This document shows positions 16,386 through 25,394 of a stretch of 64,000 nt of DNA, piece after piece. The stretch covers positions 1-64,000 of the forward strand of contig JAVBUO010000022.1 of NCBI GenBank assembly GCA_031555315.1, given 5' to 3'. Below the pieces are notes generated by a model. That model had not been told where the DNA came from. It saw only the letters and a list, made by a program, of their open reading frames with translations, and searched no databases. Source of the DNA: JAVBJV01 sp031555315. Lineage in GTDB: Bacteria > Pseudomonadota > Alphaproteobacteria > Acetobacterales > Acetobacteraceae. The position numbers and the translations under genes are program-made. Within the stretch, counting starts at the first letter, position 1. Each line of letters opens with the position of its first letter.

Positions 16386-17309
16386 CTAGTCCAGCCCGAC
16401 CAGCCCGCGCGCGAAATCGCGCGCATCGAACGGGCGCAGATCGCCCGCCGCCTCGCCGACGCCCACCGCATGCACGGGCAGCCCGTATTCCTGCGCCAGC
16501 GCCACCACGATGCCGCCCTTGGCCGAACCATCCAGCTTGGTGACGATCAGCCCGGTCACGTCGACCATCTCGCGGAACACCTTTACCTGTTGCAGTGCGT
16601 TCTGGCCGGTGGTGGCGTCGAGCACCAGCACGGTGTCGTGCGGCACGGCCGCATCCTGCTTCTTCAGCACACGCACCACCTTGCGCAATTCCTCCATCAG
16701 CCCCTGCTTGTTGTGCAGACGGCCGGCAGTGTCGATCATCAGCACATCGGCGCCATCTCGCTTCGCACGCAGCAATGCATCGAAGGCCAGACCGGCGGAA
16801 TCGGCGCCGGGTGCGCCGGCGATCACTTCGGCGCCGGTGCGTTGCCCCCAGACCTGGAGCTGCTCCACCGCGGCGGCGCGGAACGTGTCGCCCGCCACCA
16901 GCATCGGTTTCATGCCGTCTTCGCGCAGTTGCAGCGCCAGCTTACCGGTCGTCGTGGTCTTACCAGTGCCGTTCACACCGCACATCAGCACGACATGCGG
17001 CGCATGGGCGCGGTTAAACACCAGCGGTCTGGCGACCGGCGCCAGAATGGCGGTGATCTGTTCGGCCAGCGTTTCGCGGATTTCCTCGCTGGTCACTTCC
17101 TTGCCGAAGCGCGTGCGGCGGAATTCGGCGACGATGCCCGCAGCCGCCTTCACGCCCAGATCCGCCGCGATCAGCATGTCCTCGAGTTCTTCCAGCGCCG
17201 CATCGTCGAGCTTGCGCTTGGTGAACAGGTCGCCGATCCCCTGCGTGATCTTTTGCGTGCTGCGCGACAGGCCCTGTTTCAGCCGCGTGAAAAAACCGCC
17301 AAGCGCCAT
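16386..17309 (-). CDS. ftsY: Signal recognition particle receptor FtsY
   Basis: The protein has 307 residues and is the SRP receptor GTPase for co-translational membrane targeting. The four-helix N domain occupies about residues 5-85. The G domain has GVNGTGKTTTTGKLA (G1), DTFRAAAVEQL (G2), DTAGRLHNK (G3) and TKLDGSAKGG (G4). The acidic N-terminal region of E. coli FtsY is absent, as in many alphaproteobacteria. The next gene upstream (17336) ends 26 bases before it. The order mtaB - hypothetical - ftsY is likely an operon. Confidence 0.95.
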   Translation of the reverse strand: MALGGFFTRLKQGLSRSTQKITQGIGDLFTKRKLDDAALEELEDMLIAADLGVKAAAGIVAEFRRTRFGKEVTSEEIRETLAEQITAILAPVARPLVFNRAHAPHVVLMCGVNGTGKTTTTGKLALQLREDGMKPMLVAGDTFRAAAVEQLQVWGQRTGAEVIAGAPGADSAGLAFDALLRAKRDGADVLMIDTAGRLHNKQGLMEELRKVVRVLKKQDAAVPHDTVLVLDATTGQNALQQVKVFREMVDVTGLIVTKLDGSAKGGIVVALAQEYGLPVHAVGVGEAAGDLRPFDARDFARGLVGLD

Positions 17310-17335
17310 CGATCAGATCTCCACCCACACCCGCA

Positions 17336-17917
17336 TCATGCGATCCGTTCGATACGGCATTTCTGGCACAATGGGTATTCCTGCACGAACGGCAGGATCC
17401 GTGTCTTCATCGCCTCGAAGCTCGGGCCATACATATACAGCGCCGTTTCCACGGCCCCCTGCCAGTGACTGGCCACCTGACCGTCGTCGCCCAGCAGCCG
17501 GCCGCATTCGTTATAGACGTGATTGACGTCGCAGGCTTGATAGACCTCGTCCGCCAGTTCGGTGCCGTTCAGATACAGCGCCAGCCCTTCATGCACGCCG
17601 AAGTCGATACGCCGGGTCTTCTTGTCATGAATCGTCAGATACGACCCTTTCGGGGCCAGCATCACCGACATCGTGCCGATCAGGGTTTCGATCATTTCGT
17701 CCGACCCGTCGTCGAGTTCGATCTCGGTGTCGCATTTGTCGACCTCGCCGCCGCGCGCCATCAGCGTACCGCCGCCGATAACACGCACGCCATGGCCGTG
17801 CTTCTGCATCACCTCTTCCAGCGTGTCTTCCAGATCGCCGCGATGCATGGGCTGCAGGCGGGCGTTCAGCGTCATCGTGAGCTGCACAGGCTGTTTCTTT
17901 TTCAGAAAACCGAACAT
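17336..17917 (-). CDS. Conserved hypothetical protein, 193 residues
   Basis: I do not recognise a characterised family. The protein begins MFGFLKKKQPVQLTMTLNAR, has a Gly-rich GGGTLMARGGEV segment and ends with PLCQKCRIER, a C-x-x-C pair. It contains no signal peptide. The ATG at 17917 starts one base after the mtaB stop, and ftsY follows closely, so it is probably co-transcribed with both. A longer in-frame reading to 17971 would overlap mtaB and has a poor start. Confidence 0.7.
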   Translation of the reverse strand: MFGFLKKKQPVQLTMTLNARLQPMHRGDLEDTLEEVMQKHGHGVRVIGGGTLMARGGEVDKCDTEIELDDGSDEMIETLIGTMSVMLAPKGSYLTIHDKKTRRIDFGVHEGLALYLNGTELADEVYQACDVNHVYNECGRLLGDDGQVASHWQGAVETALYMYGPSFEAMKTRILPFVQEYPLCQKCRIERIA

Positions 17918-17918
17918 C

Positions 17919-19142
17919 TCAAACCGCCACCAGAGCGCCTTCATCGGCTGCGCCAATCCGCACCCGCGCAATCGCCCCCTCGGGCGCGTTCACACCGCGC
18001 ACCGGCACGAAATGTTCGCTGTGGCCGGCACCGTCGCGCTCGACCAGCACATCGGCCTCTGCGCCGACACGCCCGGCCGCGAACCGCGCCGCATTCGCCG
18101 CCCCGGCTTCGCGCAGTGCCGCTGCACGTACACGCCGCACATCGCCCGGCACCTGCGGCATGCGCGCCGCTGGCGTGCCGGGGCGCGCCGAATACGGAAA
18201 CACGTGCAGGAAGGTCAGATCCGCTTCCCGCACCAACTTCAGCGAATTCTCGAACATCGCCTCGCTCTCGGTCGGGAAGCCGGCGATGATGTCGGCCCCG
18301 AACGCGATTCCCGGGCGCAGCGCGCGCGCGCGTTCTACGCAGCGCAGCACGTCGTCGCGCGAATGGCGGCGCTTCATGCGCTTCAGGACCATGTCGTCGC
18401 CTGCCTGCACCGACAGATGCAGATGCGGCATCAGCCGTTCCTCGCCGCCAATCAGCCGCCACAGATCGTCGTCGATCTCGGCCGGGTCCAGCGACGACAG
18501 ACGCAGCCGCTTGAGCTCCGGCACGCAGGCCAGCAGACGCTTGACCATCTGCCCCAGCGTCGGCGTGCCCGGCAGATCCGGACCGTAAGCGGTGATGTCG
18601 ACGCCGGTCAGCACGACTTCATTGAACCCCTGCGCGACCAGCGCGCGCAGCTGCGTGGCGATCTCGCCCATCGGCACCGAGCGGCTCGGCCCGCGACCGA
18701 ACGGAATGACGCAGAACGTGCAGCGATGATCGCAGCCCTGCTGCACCTGCAGGAACGCGCGCGCCCGGCCGGCGAATTCGGTGACCAGATGGCCGGCGGT
18801 TTCCTTCGCCGCCATGATGTCCGAGACGATGCTCTCGCTGCTCCGCCAGGTCTCGGGCTTCAGCTTGTCGGCGTTGCCCAGCACGCGCACCACGCCGGGC
18901 AGCGTCGCCCAGGTCTCGGGCGCGATCTGCGCGGCACAGCCGGTCACCACGATCGGCTTGTCGGGATGGTCGCGATGGGCACGGCGGATCGCCTGGCGCG
19001 CCTGGCGCTCGGCCTCGCCGGTCACCGCGCAGGTGTTGACGACGATGATGTCCGCACACCCGGCCTCGTCCGCCAGAGTCTTCATCGCCTCGGACTCCAC
19101 CGCGTTCAGGCGGCAGCCGAAGGTGACCACATCGACGCTCAT
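17919..19142 (-). CDS. mtaB: tRNA ms2t6A37 methylthiotransferase MtaB
   Basis: The protein has 407 residues. It is a radical-SAM methylthiotransferase that methylthiolates t6A37 in ANN-decoding tRNAs. The UPF0004 domain has VTFGCRLNAVESEAM and VNTCAVTGEAE plus TGCAAQ, giving the three Cys of the auxiliary iron-sulfur cluster. The radical-SAM motif is CDHRCTFCVIPFGRGPSRS. The C-terminal part (AEADVLVERDGAGHSEHFVPV) fits a TRAM RNA-binding domain. The start ATG overlaps the dapF stop by four bases, so the two are translationally coupled. Confidence 0.93.
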   Translation of the reverse strand: MSVDVVTFGCRLNAVESEAMKTLADEAGCADIIVVNTCAVTGEAERQARQAIRRAHRDHPDKPIVVTGCAAQIAPETWATLPGVVRVLGNADKLKPETWRSSESIVSDIMAAKETAGHLVTEFAGRARAFLQVQQGCDHRCTFCVIPFGRGPSRSVPMGEIATQLRALVAQGFNEVVLTGVDITAYGPDLPGTPTLGQMVKRLLACVPELKRLRLSSLDPAEIDDDLWRLIGGEERLMPHLHLSVQAGDDMVLKRMKRRHSRDDVLRCVERARALRPGIAFGADIIAGFPTESEAMFENSLKLVREADLTFLHVFPYSARPGTPAARMPQVPGDVRRVRAAALREAGAANAARFAAGRVGAEADVLVERDGAGHSEHFVPVRGVNAPEGAIARVRIGAADEGALVAV

Positions 19143-19957
19143 CGCGGGTAATCGTCCAGTTCCAGTTCACCGGTGAACGACGTGGCGACCGGACCGGTCA
19201 TGATCACGTGCCCGTCGTTGCGCCAGGCGATGTGCATATCACCGCCATCGACCTGTACCGTCGCCTCGCGCCCGGTCAGCCCGCGCCGGTGCGCATTGAC
19301 CAGCGCCGCGCAGGCGCCGGTGCCGCAGGCCAAGGTCAGCCCGGCGCCGCGTTCCCACACCCGCAGGCGGATATGATTGGGTGCCAGCACCTGCGCGAAG
19401 CCGACATTGGCGCGCTGCGGAAACAGCGGATCGTGTTCCAGCACCGGGCCGCGGATTTCGGCTTGTGCGGTTGCGATATCCGGCACGAAGAACGTCACAT
19501 GCGGATTGCCCATCGAACACGCCGCCGGGTCGCCGACCAGCGGCAGGCGCAGCGTGTCCATCTCGCGCGCCAGCGGCACGTCGGTCCAGCCGAGCCGCGC
19601 CATACCCATATCGACCGCGACCAGCCCGTCGGCGCGGCGCGTGGCCAGCAGGTCGCCGGCGATCGTGCGTACGGTGATCCGCTCGCGCCCACGCTCGCGC
19701 CCGAGAAGATCGGCGACGCAGCGCGTCGCATTGCCGCAAGCGCCGGATTCCGACCCGTCCGGATTGTGAATGCGCATGAACACATCCACGTCGTCGGACG
19801 GCTGTTCGAGCGTGATGAACTGATCGCACCCCACCCCGGTCCGCCGGTTCGCCAGGGCGGCAATCCGGGCCGGCGTCAGCCCCAGCGTGCCGGAACGGTC
19901 GTCGAACACGACGAAGTCGTTCCCCAGCCCGTGCATTTTCCAGAATTTCGCGCGCAT
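19139..19957 (-). CDS. dapF: Diaminopimelate epimerase
   Basis: The protein has 272 residues and converts LL- to meso-diaminopimelate for lysine and peptidoglycan. Both catalytic Cys motifs are present: SGACGNATRC in the first half and LACGTGACAAL in the second. The N-terminus FWKMHGLGNDFVVFD is characteristic. There is no leader-region Shine-Dalgarno site; a TATATA box lies about ten bases before the ATG, so the transcript may be very short-leadered or leaderless. It is followed by mtaB with a 4-base overlap. Confidence 0.95.
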   Translation of the reverse strand: MRAKFWKMHGLGNDFVVFDDRSGTLGLTPARIAALANRRTGVGCDQFITLEQPSDDVDVFMRIHNPDGSESGACGNATRCVADLLGRERGRERITVRTIAGDLLATRRADGLVAVDMGMARLGWTDVPLAREMDTLRLPLVGDPAACSMGNPHVTFFVPDIATAQAEIRGPVLEHDPLFPQRANVGFAQVLAPNHIRLRVWERGAGLTLACGTGACAALVNAHRRGLTGREATVQVDGGDMHIAWRNDGHVIMTGPVATSFTGELELDDYPR

Positions 19958-19976
19958 GGCACCCTATATATGGTGC
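19958..19976 (-). promoter_or_regulatory. TATATA box next to the dapF start
   Basis: GGCACC-CTATATAT-GGTGCC is an inverted repeat holding a TATATA sequence immediately upstream of the dapF ATG. If used as a -10 box, transcription would begin almost at the start codon. A convincing -35 element is not seen, so this is tentative. Confidence 0.3.
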
Positions 19977-19983
19977 CGCCCCG

Positions 19984-20021
19984 GCACGGTCCATGTCTGG
20001 TGTGACGGACATGGACCGTGC
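19984..20021 (-). terminator. Perfect 14-bp hairpin between the Sel1 gene and dapF
   Basis: GCACGGTCCATGTC (19984-19997) pairs exactly with GACATGGACCGTGC (20008-20021). It sits just past the stop of the Sel1-repeat gene. There is no T-run, so it is either a terminator without one or a regulatory RNA stem ahead of dapF. Confidence 0.55.
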
Positions 20022-20028
20022 GGGTAAC

Positions 20029-20907
20029 TTATTGCCGGACCGGCCTGTACCCGGCCCCCGGCCGCCAGTTCCGGATCTGGGCATCGATCTGGCTGCGCTG
20101 AGGGGGCGGGATCAGTTCGGCCACCTCGCCGCACACCTCGTCTCTGCCGGCGTCACCCCGCCGCGCCTGCGACAGGCCGCACCAGAAATAGCCCTGCGCC
20201 ACATCCTGCGGCACGCCGCGCCCGGAGATATATCGCCGGCCCAGCGCCAGCTGCGCCAGCGTGGTGCTGGGCCCGTGGTTCCCCATGGCGGCGCGGCGGC
20301 ACCAGTCCGCCGCCCGTTCGGGGTCCTGCATCTGTTCGTCGTACAGCACCGACAGCGCCATCATGCCGCGCCCGTCGTCATGCGCGGCCACCTGCTGGAA
20401 CAGCGACTGCGCCTGCTCCAGATTCCGCTCGACCCCCCGGCCCCGCATATACGCGTACCCGAGCTCGAGCTGGGCATCGCCATTCCTCTGGGCAGCCGCC
20501 ATGCGGCTGAACGCCACCCCATGCTCGATATTGTGCAGAACGATCGTGTAACCGCTGTTGTGCAGCGCCCCCAACTGGGCCTGCGCCGGGGCGTATCCCT
20601 GGTCCACCGCCTGCATCAGCCAGGCGATCGCCCGTGCGGAATCCCGCCCGCCGGAACACGGGGTTGGACGGATCGCGTTATTTTCGGGGGCGGAATAAAC
20701 ATGAAACAGCAGATGCTGCGCCTCCGCCCATCCTTCCTCGGCCAGCGGCTGCGCCAGCAGGCACGCCTTGGCGTACTGCCCCTGCTGAAAAGCCACGTTC
20801 GCGGTAGCCAATGCACTGTATTTCTGCTGTTCAGCGACCGCCAGATAGATCGTTCCTGCACAGCCGAGGATGACAATCCCCCCGGCCACCCATTTTTTCA
20901 GCGCCAT
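20029..20907 (-). CDS. Sel1-repeat (TPR-like) protein with N-terminal anchor
   Basis: The protein has 292 residues. A hydrophobic N-terminal segment (about residues 8-25, GGIVILGCAGTIYLAV) is a signal anchor. Sel1-like repeats follow, such as AIAWLMQAVDQGYAPAQAQL, AQLELGYAYMRGRGVERN and the last repeat with LALGRRYISGRGVPQD. Sel1 repeats mediate protein contacts; the partner is unknown. It lies between dapF and the divergent rpmI-rplT operon. Confidence 0.8.
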   Translation of the reverse strand: MALKKWVAGGIVILGCAGTIYLAVAEQQKYSALATANVAFQQGQYAKACLLAQPLAEEGWAEAQHLLFHVYSAPENNAIRPTPCSGGRDSARAIAWLMQAVDQGYAPAQAQLGALHNSGYTIVLHNIEHGVAFSRMAAAQRNGDAQLELGYAYMRGRGVERNLEQAQSLFQQVAAHDDGRGMMALSVLYDEQMQDPERAADWCRRAAMGNHGPSTTLAQLALGRRYISGRGVPQDVAQGYFWCGLSQARRGDAGRDEVCGEVAELIPPPQRSQIDAQIRNWRPGAGYRPVRQ

Positions 20908-21102
20908 AATAACCGCCTGTTGCTATTTGTTTACGCTCAAATACTCCACCTTTGGTAGCGGGTTCTTTTCCCAACGTCAAAACCCCAGAGGCGGAAAGGT
21001 TGCGTGCCCGGCCGTCAGCCGCTATATGCCCCGCTTCGTGCGTGCGCGCTGGGCCTGTAGGGCATGCCCAGCCGCCAGACTGACGAACCATAGGAGTAGC
21101 AA

Positions 21103-21303
21103 ATGCCCAAGATGAAGACGAAATCCGCCGTCAAAAAGCGGTTCAAAATTACCGCGACCGGCAAGGTCAAGGCCGGCGCCGCCGGCAAGCGCCACTGCCT
21201 GGGTAACCGCTCCCCCAAATCCAAGCGCCAGAACCGTCGCACCAACGTGCTGACGCCGATGGACGCGATCACTGTGAAACAGTGGGCTCCCTACGGGCTG
21301 TAA
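21103..21303 (+). CDS. rpmI: 50S ribosomal protein L35
   Basis: The protein has 66 residues, basic, with the L35 pattern MPKMKTKSAVKKRFKITATG and a following Lys/Arg-rich half. AGGAG lies before the ATG. It is followed by rplT after 18 bases, the usual pair. infC is not adjacent on this strand, since the upstream gene is the divergent Sel1 gene. Confidence 0.97.
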   Translation: MPKMKTKSAVKKRFKITATGKVKAGAAGKRHCLGNRSPKSKRQNRRTNVLTPMDAITVKQWAPYGL

Positions 21304-21321
21304 CGGAAAGGTAATACCCAG

Positions 21322-21678
21322 ATGGCACGCGTAAAACGGGGCGTTACCACCCACGCCCGTCACAAAAAAGTTCTCGAACTGTCCAAAGGCTATGTCGGCC
21401 GGTCCTCCACCAACTATCGCATCGCGATGGAACGGATGGAAAAGGCGCTGCGCTATGCGTATCGCGACCGTCGCGTCAAGAAGCGCGAATTCCGCGGCCT
21501 GTGGATCCAGCGCATCAACGCCGCCGTGCGCGAACACGGCCTGACCTACAGCCAGTTCATCTGTGGCCTGAAGAAGGCCGGGATCGAGATGGACCGCAAG
21601 GTGCTGTCGGCCATCGCGTTCGACGACCCGCAGGCGTTTGCCGCCATCGTGAAGAAGGTGCAGGCCGCCCTGGCCTGA
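21322..21678 (+). CDS. rplT: 50S ribosomal protein L20
   Basis: The protein has 118 residues. It starts MARVKRGVTTHARHKKVLEL and has the conserved NYRIAMERMEKALRYAYRDR region, then FRGLWIQRINAAVREHG. L20 is an early 23S rRNA assembly protein and in many bacteria regulates its own operon. It follows rpmI closely and is separated from pheS by a terminator-like hairpin. Confidence 0.97.
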   Translation: MARVKRGVTTHARHKKVLELSKGYVGRSSTNYRIAMERMEKALRYAYRDRRVKKREFRGLWIQRINAAVREHGLTYSQFICGLKKAGIEMDRKVLSAIAFDDPQAFAAIVKKVQAALA

Positions 21679-21714
21679 TCCGCTTCCCGGCTACTGCGGA
21701 AGAAGTGATCTGAC

Positions 21715-21755
21715 AAAGGGGCCGCCCGCGCCATGTGGGCGGCCCTTTCCGTTTT
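21715..21755 (+). terminator. Terminator between rplT and pheS
   Basis: GGGCCGCCC (about 21719-21727) pairs with GGGCGGCCC (21737-21745), followed by TTTCCGTTTTT. It probably ends the rpmI-rplT transcript or attenuates pheST. No Phe-rich leader peptide is seen upstream. Confidence 0.75.
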
Positions 21756-21775
21756 TGCTCCGGAGACCCCGACGG

Positions 21776-22843
21776 ATGTCCGACGACCTGAAGGCCCTGA
21801 AGGCCGAAACCGATGCGGCGCTGACCGCCGCCACCGACCTGCGCGCCTGGGACGCCGTGCGCGTCGCCACGCTGGGCAAGAACGGCAGGCTGACCGCCCT
21901 GCTGAAAGACCTCGGCAAGGCCACACCGGAAGAACGCAAGGAACGCGGTGCGGCGCTGAATGCGTTGAAGACCGAACTGAACGACGCGATCGAGGCACGC
22001 AAGGCGGTGCTGGAAAGCGTCGCGCTGGATGCGAAGCTGGCCGGCGAACGCATGGACGTCACCCTGCCGCCGCGCCCCGAAGCAACGGGTTTCGTGCATC
22101 CGATCTCGCGCACCATGGAAGAAATGGCAGCGATCTTCGGCGCGATGGGTTTCAAGATCGCCGAAGGGCCGGACGTGGAAGACGAATGGCGTAATTTCGG
22201 CGCGCTGAACATTCCGGCACACCATCCCGCGCGTCAGGACATGGACACCTTCTACATGCCGGAACTGCGCGACGGCAAACGCCTGGTGCTGCGCACCCAC
22301 ACCTCGCCGGTGCAGATCCGCACCATGCTGAGCGAGGAACCGCCGATCCGCGTCATCGTCCCCGGCCGCACCTATCGCGCCGACCACGACGCCACGCACT
22401 CGCCGATGTTCCACCAGGTCGAAGGGCTGGTTATCGACCGTGGCATCACACTCGGTCATCTGAAAGGCTGCCTAATCGATTTCCTGCGCAGCTTCTTCGG
22501 TATCTCGACGTTGCCGGTACGCTTCCGTTCCAGCTACTTCCCGTTCACCGAACCGTCGATGGAGGTGGATATCGGCTGGAACCGCAAGACCGGCGAACTG
22601 GGCGGCGGTGGCGACTGGCTGGAAATCCTCGGCAGCGGCATGGTGCATCCGCGCGTGCTGGCCAATTGCGGCCTGGATGCACGCGAATGGCAGGGCTTTG
22701 CGTTCGGCATGGGGATCGAACGGGTGACCATGCTCAAGCACGGCATCCCCGATCTGCGCACCTTCTACGAGAGCGATATCCGCTGGCTGCGTCATTATGG
22801 TTTCAACGCATTGGCCCCTGCCATGCTGCACGAGGGAGTTTAA
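21776..22843 (+). CDS. pheS: Phenylalanyl-tRNA synthetase, alpha subunit
   Basis: The protein has 355 residues. An N-terminal coiled coil of about 90 residues precedes the class II catalytic core, with motif 1 HPISRTMEEMAAIFGAMGF, motif 2 around RTHTSPVQIRTM and FHQVEGLVID, and motif 3 FAFGMGIERVTMLKHGIPDL. The ATG at 21776 has GGAG upstream. It works as an (alpha-beta)2 enzyme with PheT, whose gene starts three bases after this stop. Confidence 0.97.
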   Translation: MSDDLKALKAETDAALTAATDLRAWDAVRVATLGKNGRLTALLKDLGKATPEERKERGAALNALKTELNDAIEARKAVLESVALDAKLAGERMDVTLPPRPEATGFVHPISRTMEEMAAIFGAMGFKIAEGPDVEDEWRNFGALNIPAHHPARQDMDTFYMPELRDGKRLVLRTHTSPVQIRTMLSEEPPIRVIVPGRTYRADHDATHSPMFHQVEGLVIDRGITLGHLKGCLIDFLRSFFGISTLPVRFRSSYFPFTEPSMEVDIGWNRKTGELGGGGDWLEILGSGMVHPRVLANCGLDAREWQGFAFGMGIERVTMLKHGIPDLRTFYESDIRWLRHYGFNALAPAMLHEGV

Positions 22844-22846
22844 GCG

Positions 22847-25315
22847 ATGAAATTCACCCTCTCGTGGCTGAAGACGCATCTGGAAACGGACGCCGACCTC
22901 GCCACCATCGAACGCACCCTGTCGCGCATCGGGCTGGAAGTGGAATCCATCGAGGACCGCGGCGCGGCGCTGGCGCCGTTCACCATCGCGCATGTGGTGG
23001 AGGCCGTGCAGCACCCGAACGCCGATCGTCTGCGCGCCTGCAAGGTTGATCCGGGCGACGGCAATCTGGTCTCGGTGGTCTGTGGCGCGCCGAACGCGCG
23101 CACCGGCATGAAGGCGGTGTTCGCGCCGCCCGGCGCGTTCGTGCCCGGCACCGGCATCACGCTGAAAGTGGGCGAGATCCGCGGCGTGGCCAGCGCCGGC
23201 ATGCTGGTGTCGCTGCGCGAACTTGGCCTGGGCGAGGATCACGACGGCATCATCGACCTGCCCGCCGACGCACCGCTCGGCGTGAACTATGCCAAATGGG
23301 CGGGGCTGGACGATCCGGTGATCGAGATCGCCGTCACGCCGAACCGCGGCGATGCGCTGTCGGTGCGCGGCATTGCGCGCGATCTGGCGGGCGCCGGGCT
23401 GGGCACGTTGAAGCCGTTGCCGGTGCACGACATCAAGCCGGCCTTCCCGTCCAGCATCGTCTGGAAAGTGGAAGACAGCGCGGCGTGCCCGTACGTGATC
23501 GGACGCACAGTGCGCGGGGTGAAGAACACCCCCTCGCCGCGCTGGCTGCAGGAACGGCTGCTGGCGATCGGGCTGCGGCCGATCAACGCGCTGGTCGATA
23601 TCACCAACTTCTTCACCCACGACCTCGGCCGTCCTTCGCACGTGTTCGACGTCAACAAGGTGCAGGGCGACGCACTGACCATGCGGGCGGGCGATGGCGC
23701 CGCCTTCGCCGCGCTGAACGGCAAGAGCTATGCCCCCGGCGCGGAAGACCTGGTGATCGCCGACGCGCAAGGGGCCGATTCGATCGCCGGCGTGGTTGGC
23801 GGCGAGCGCACCAGCAGCGACGAGAGCACCACCGAGGTGTTCATCGAAATCGCACTGTTCGACCCGGTCCGCGTGGCGACCACCGGGCGGCGTTACGGCA
23901 TCCACACCGATGCACGGGCGCGCTTCGAACGCGGCATCGACGTGGCGATGATGGCACCAGGGCTGGACGCGATCACCGCGATGATCATCGATCTGTGCGG
24001 CGGCGAAGCGTCGGAGGTGGTCAGCGCCGGCACGCCGCCCGACGTGACGCGCGATGCGGCGTTACGGTTCGAACGCATCCGCACGCTGGGTGGCGCCGAG
24101 ATCGCCGCCGACGATGCCGTCGCCATCCTGAACCGGCTCGGCTTTACCACGAAAGGCCGGACCGTCGATGCCGTGGTCGTCGCGGTACCGTCATGGCGCA
24201 ACGATATCGCGGCGCCGATTGCGCTCGACCTCGCTCCCACCCTGCCCGCCGACCGTGCCACCCAGGCGCGTGCGGGCTGCGCGGCGGTAGAGGCCGAATG
24301 CGATCTGCTCGAGGAAGTGTTGCGCATTTACGGGCTGGACCGCATCGAACCGGTCTCGCTGCCGGCCACCGGCGCGGTGCCCCCCGCCACGCTCACCCCG
24401 CGCCAGACGCGCACCGCGCTGGCGCGGCGGGTGATGGCGGCGCGCGGCTTCGCCGAATGCGTGACGTTCTCGTTCACCGAGAAATCGCGCGCCGCGCTGT
24501 TCGGCGCCACGCCGGACGGGCTGACGCTCGCCAACCCGATCGCCGCCGACCTCGACCAGTTGCGCCCGACACCGCTGGCCACACTGGCGCAGGCGGCGTC
24601 GCGCAATGCGGCGCGCGGCTATGCCCATGTGGCGCTGGCCGAGGTTGGCCCGGCCTGGAGCGATGCCTCGGCCAGCGGACAGGTGGTCGCGGCGGCAGGC
24701 ATTCGCACCGGCGTGACGCCGCGTTCGTGGATCGCCCCGGCGCGCGGGGTGGATGCGATGGACGTGAAGGCCGACGTCTGGGCGGTGCTCGCCGCGCTGG
24801 GCGTGCCGATGGAGGCGCTGATCGTCACCGCCGATGCCCCCGGCTTCTATCACCCGGGCCGCTCGGGGTGCGTGCGTCAGGGCCCGAAGACGGTGCTGGC
24901 GACGTTCGGCGAACTGCACCCGCGCGTGCTCGAAGCGCTCGACCTGCCCACCCCGGCAGCGGCGTTCGAGGTCTATCTCGACGCGGTAGCCGACCCGAAG
25001 CGCAAGAAAAAAGCGGCGCCCGACCTGCCCGCCTTCCAGCCGCTGCGGCGCGACTTCGCCTTCGTAGTCGAGCGCGACATCACCGCCGAGGCGATCCTGC
25101 GCGCAGCGCGCGGCGCAGAGCGCAGCCTGATCGCCGGCGTGTCGCTGTTCGACGTCTACGAGGGCGAGAAGATCGACGCAGGCAAGAAGTCGGTGGCGAT
25201 CGAGGTCACGCTGCAACCGCGCGAACGCACCCTGACCGATCCCGAGATCGAAGCCGTGTGCGCCAAGGTGATCGCCGCGGTTGCCAAAAGCACCGGCGCA
25301 ACCTTGCGGGGCTAA
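22847..25315 (+). CDS. pheT: Phenylalanyl-tRNA synthetase, beta subunit
   Basis: The protein has 822 residues. It begins MKFTLSWLKTHLETD and carries the EMAP/tRNA-binding domain, the B3/B4 editing region (SPRWLQERLLAIGLRPINALVDITN), the B5 domain and a C-terminal anticodon-binding domain (FQPLRRDFAFVVERDI). In the B5 domain the family sequence PSWRNDI is followed by about 30 extra residues before CDLLEEVLRIYGL. This is an insertion relative to most bacterial PheT and may be lineage-specific. It forms an operon with pheS. Confidence 0.96.
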   Translation: MKFTLSWLKTHLETDADLATIERTLSRIGLEVESIEDRGAALAPFTIAHVVEAVQHPNADRLRACKVDPGDGNLVSVVCGAPNARTGMKAVFAPPGAFVPGTGITLKVGEIRGVASAGMLVSLRELGLGEDHDGIIDLPADAPLGVNYAKWAGLDDPVIEIAVTPNRGDALSVRGIARDLAGAGLGTLKPLPVHDIKPAFPSSIVWKVEDSAACPYVIGRTVRGVKNTPSPRWLQERLLAIGLRPINALVDITNFFTHDLGRPSHVFDVNKVQGDALTMRAGDGAAFAALNGKSYAPGAEDLVIADAQGADSIAGVVGGERTSSDESTTEVFIEIALFDPVRVATTGRRYGIHTDARARFERGIDVAMMAPGLDAITAMIIDLCGGEASEVVSAGTPPDVTRDAALRFERIRTLGGAEIAADDAVAILNRLGFTTKGRTVDAVVVAVPSWRNDIAAPIALDLAPTLPADRATQARAGCAAVEAECDLLEEVLRIYGLDRIEPVSLPATGAVPPATLTPRQTRTALARRVMAARGFAECVTFSFTEKSRAALFGATPDGLTLANPIAADLDQLRPTPLATLAQAASRNAARGYAHVALAEVGPAWSDASASGQVVAAAGIRTGVTPRSWIAPARGVDAMDVKADVWAVLAALGVPMEALIVTADAPGFYHPGRSGCVRQGPKTVLATFGELHPRVLEALDLPTPAAAFEVYLDAVADPKRKKKAAPDLPAFQPLRRDFAFVVERDITAEAILRAARGAERSLIAGVSLFDVYEGEKIDAGKKSVAIEVTLQPRERTLTDPEIEAVCAKVIAAVAKSTGATLRG

Positions 25316-25337
25316 CCCCCGGTTCCGGAACCGCCCG

Positions 25338-25369
25338 AACTGCCCGGCCGCACGGACCGGGCAGTTTTT
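25338..25369 (+). terminator. Rho-independent terminator after pheT
   Basis: AACTGCCCGG (25338-25347) pairs with CCGGGCAGTT (25357-25366), followed by a T-run. It lies 23 bases after the pheT stop. Confidence 0.9.
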
Positions 25370-25394
25370 CATTCCGCCCCGAAAACCAAGAGGT

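Noticed and set aside
21679..21775. Phenylalanine-dependent attenuator of pheST
   Set aside because: A terminator hairpin is present but no short leader peptide with Phe codons and no alternative antiterminator fold was seen.
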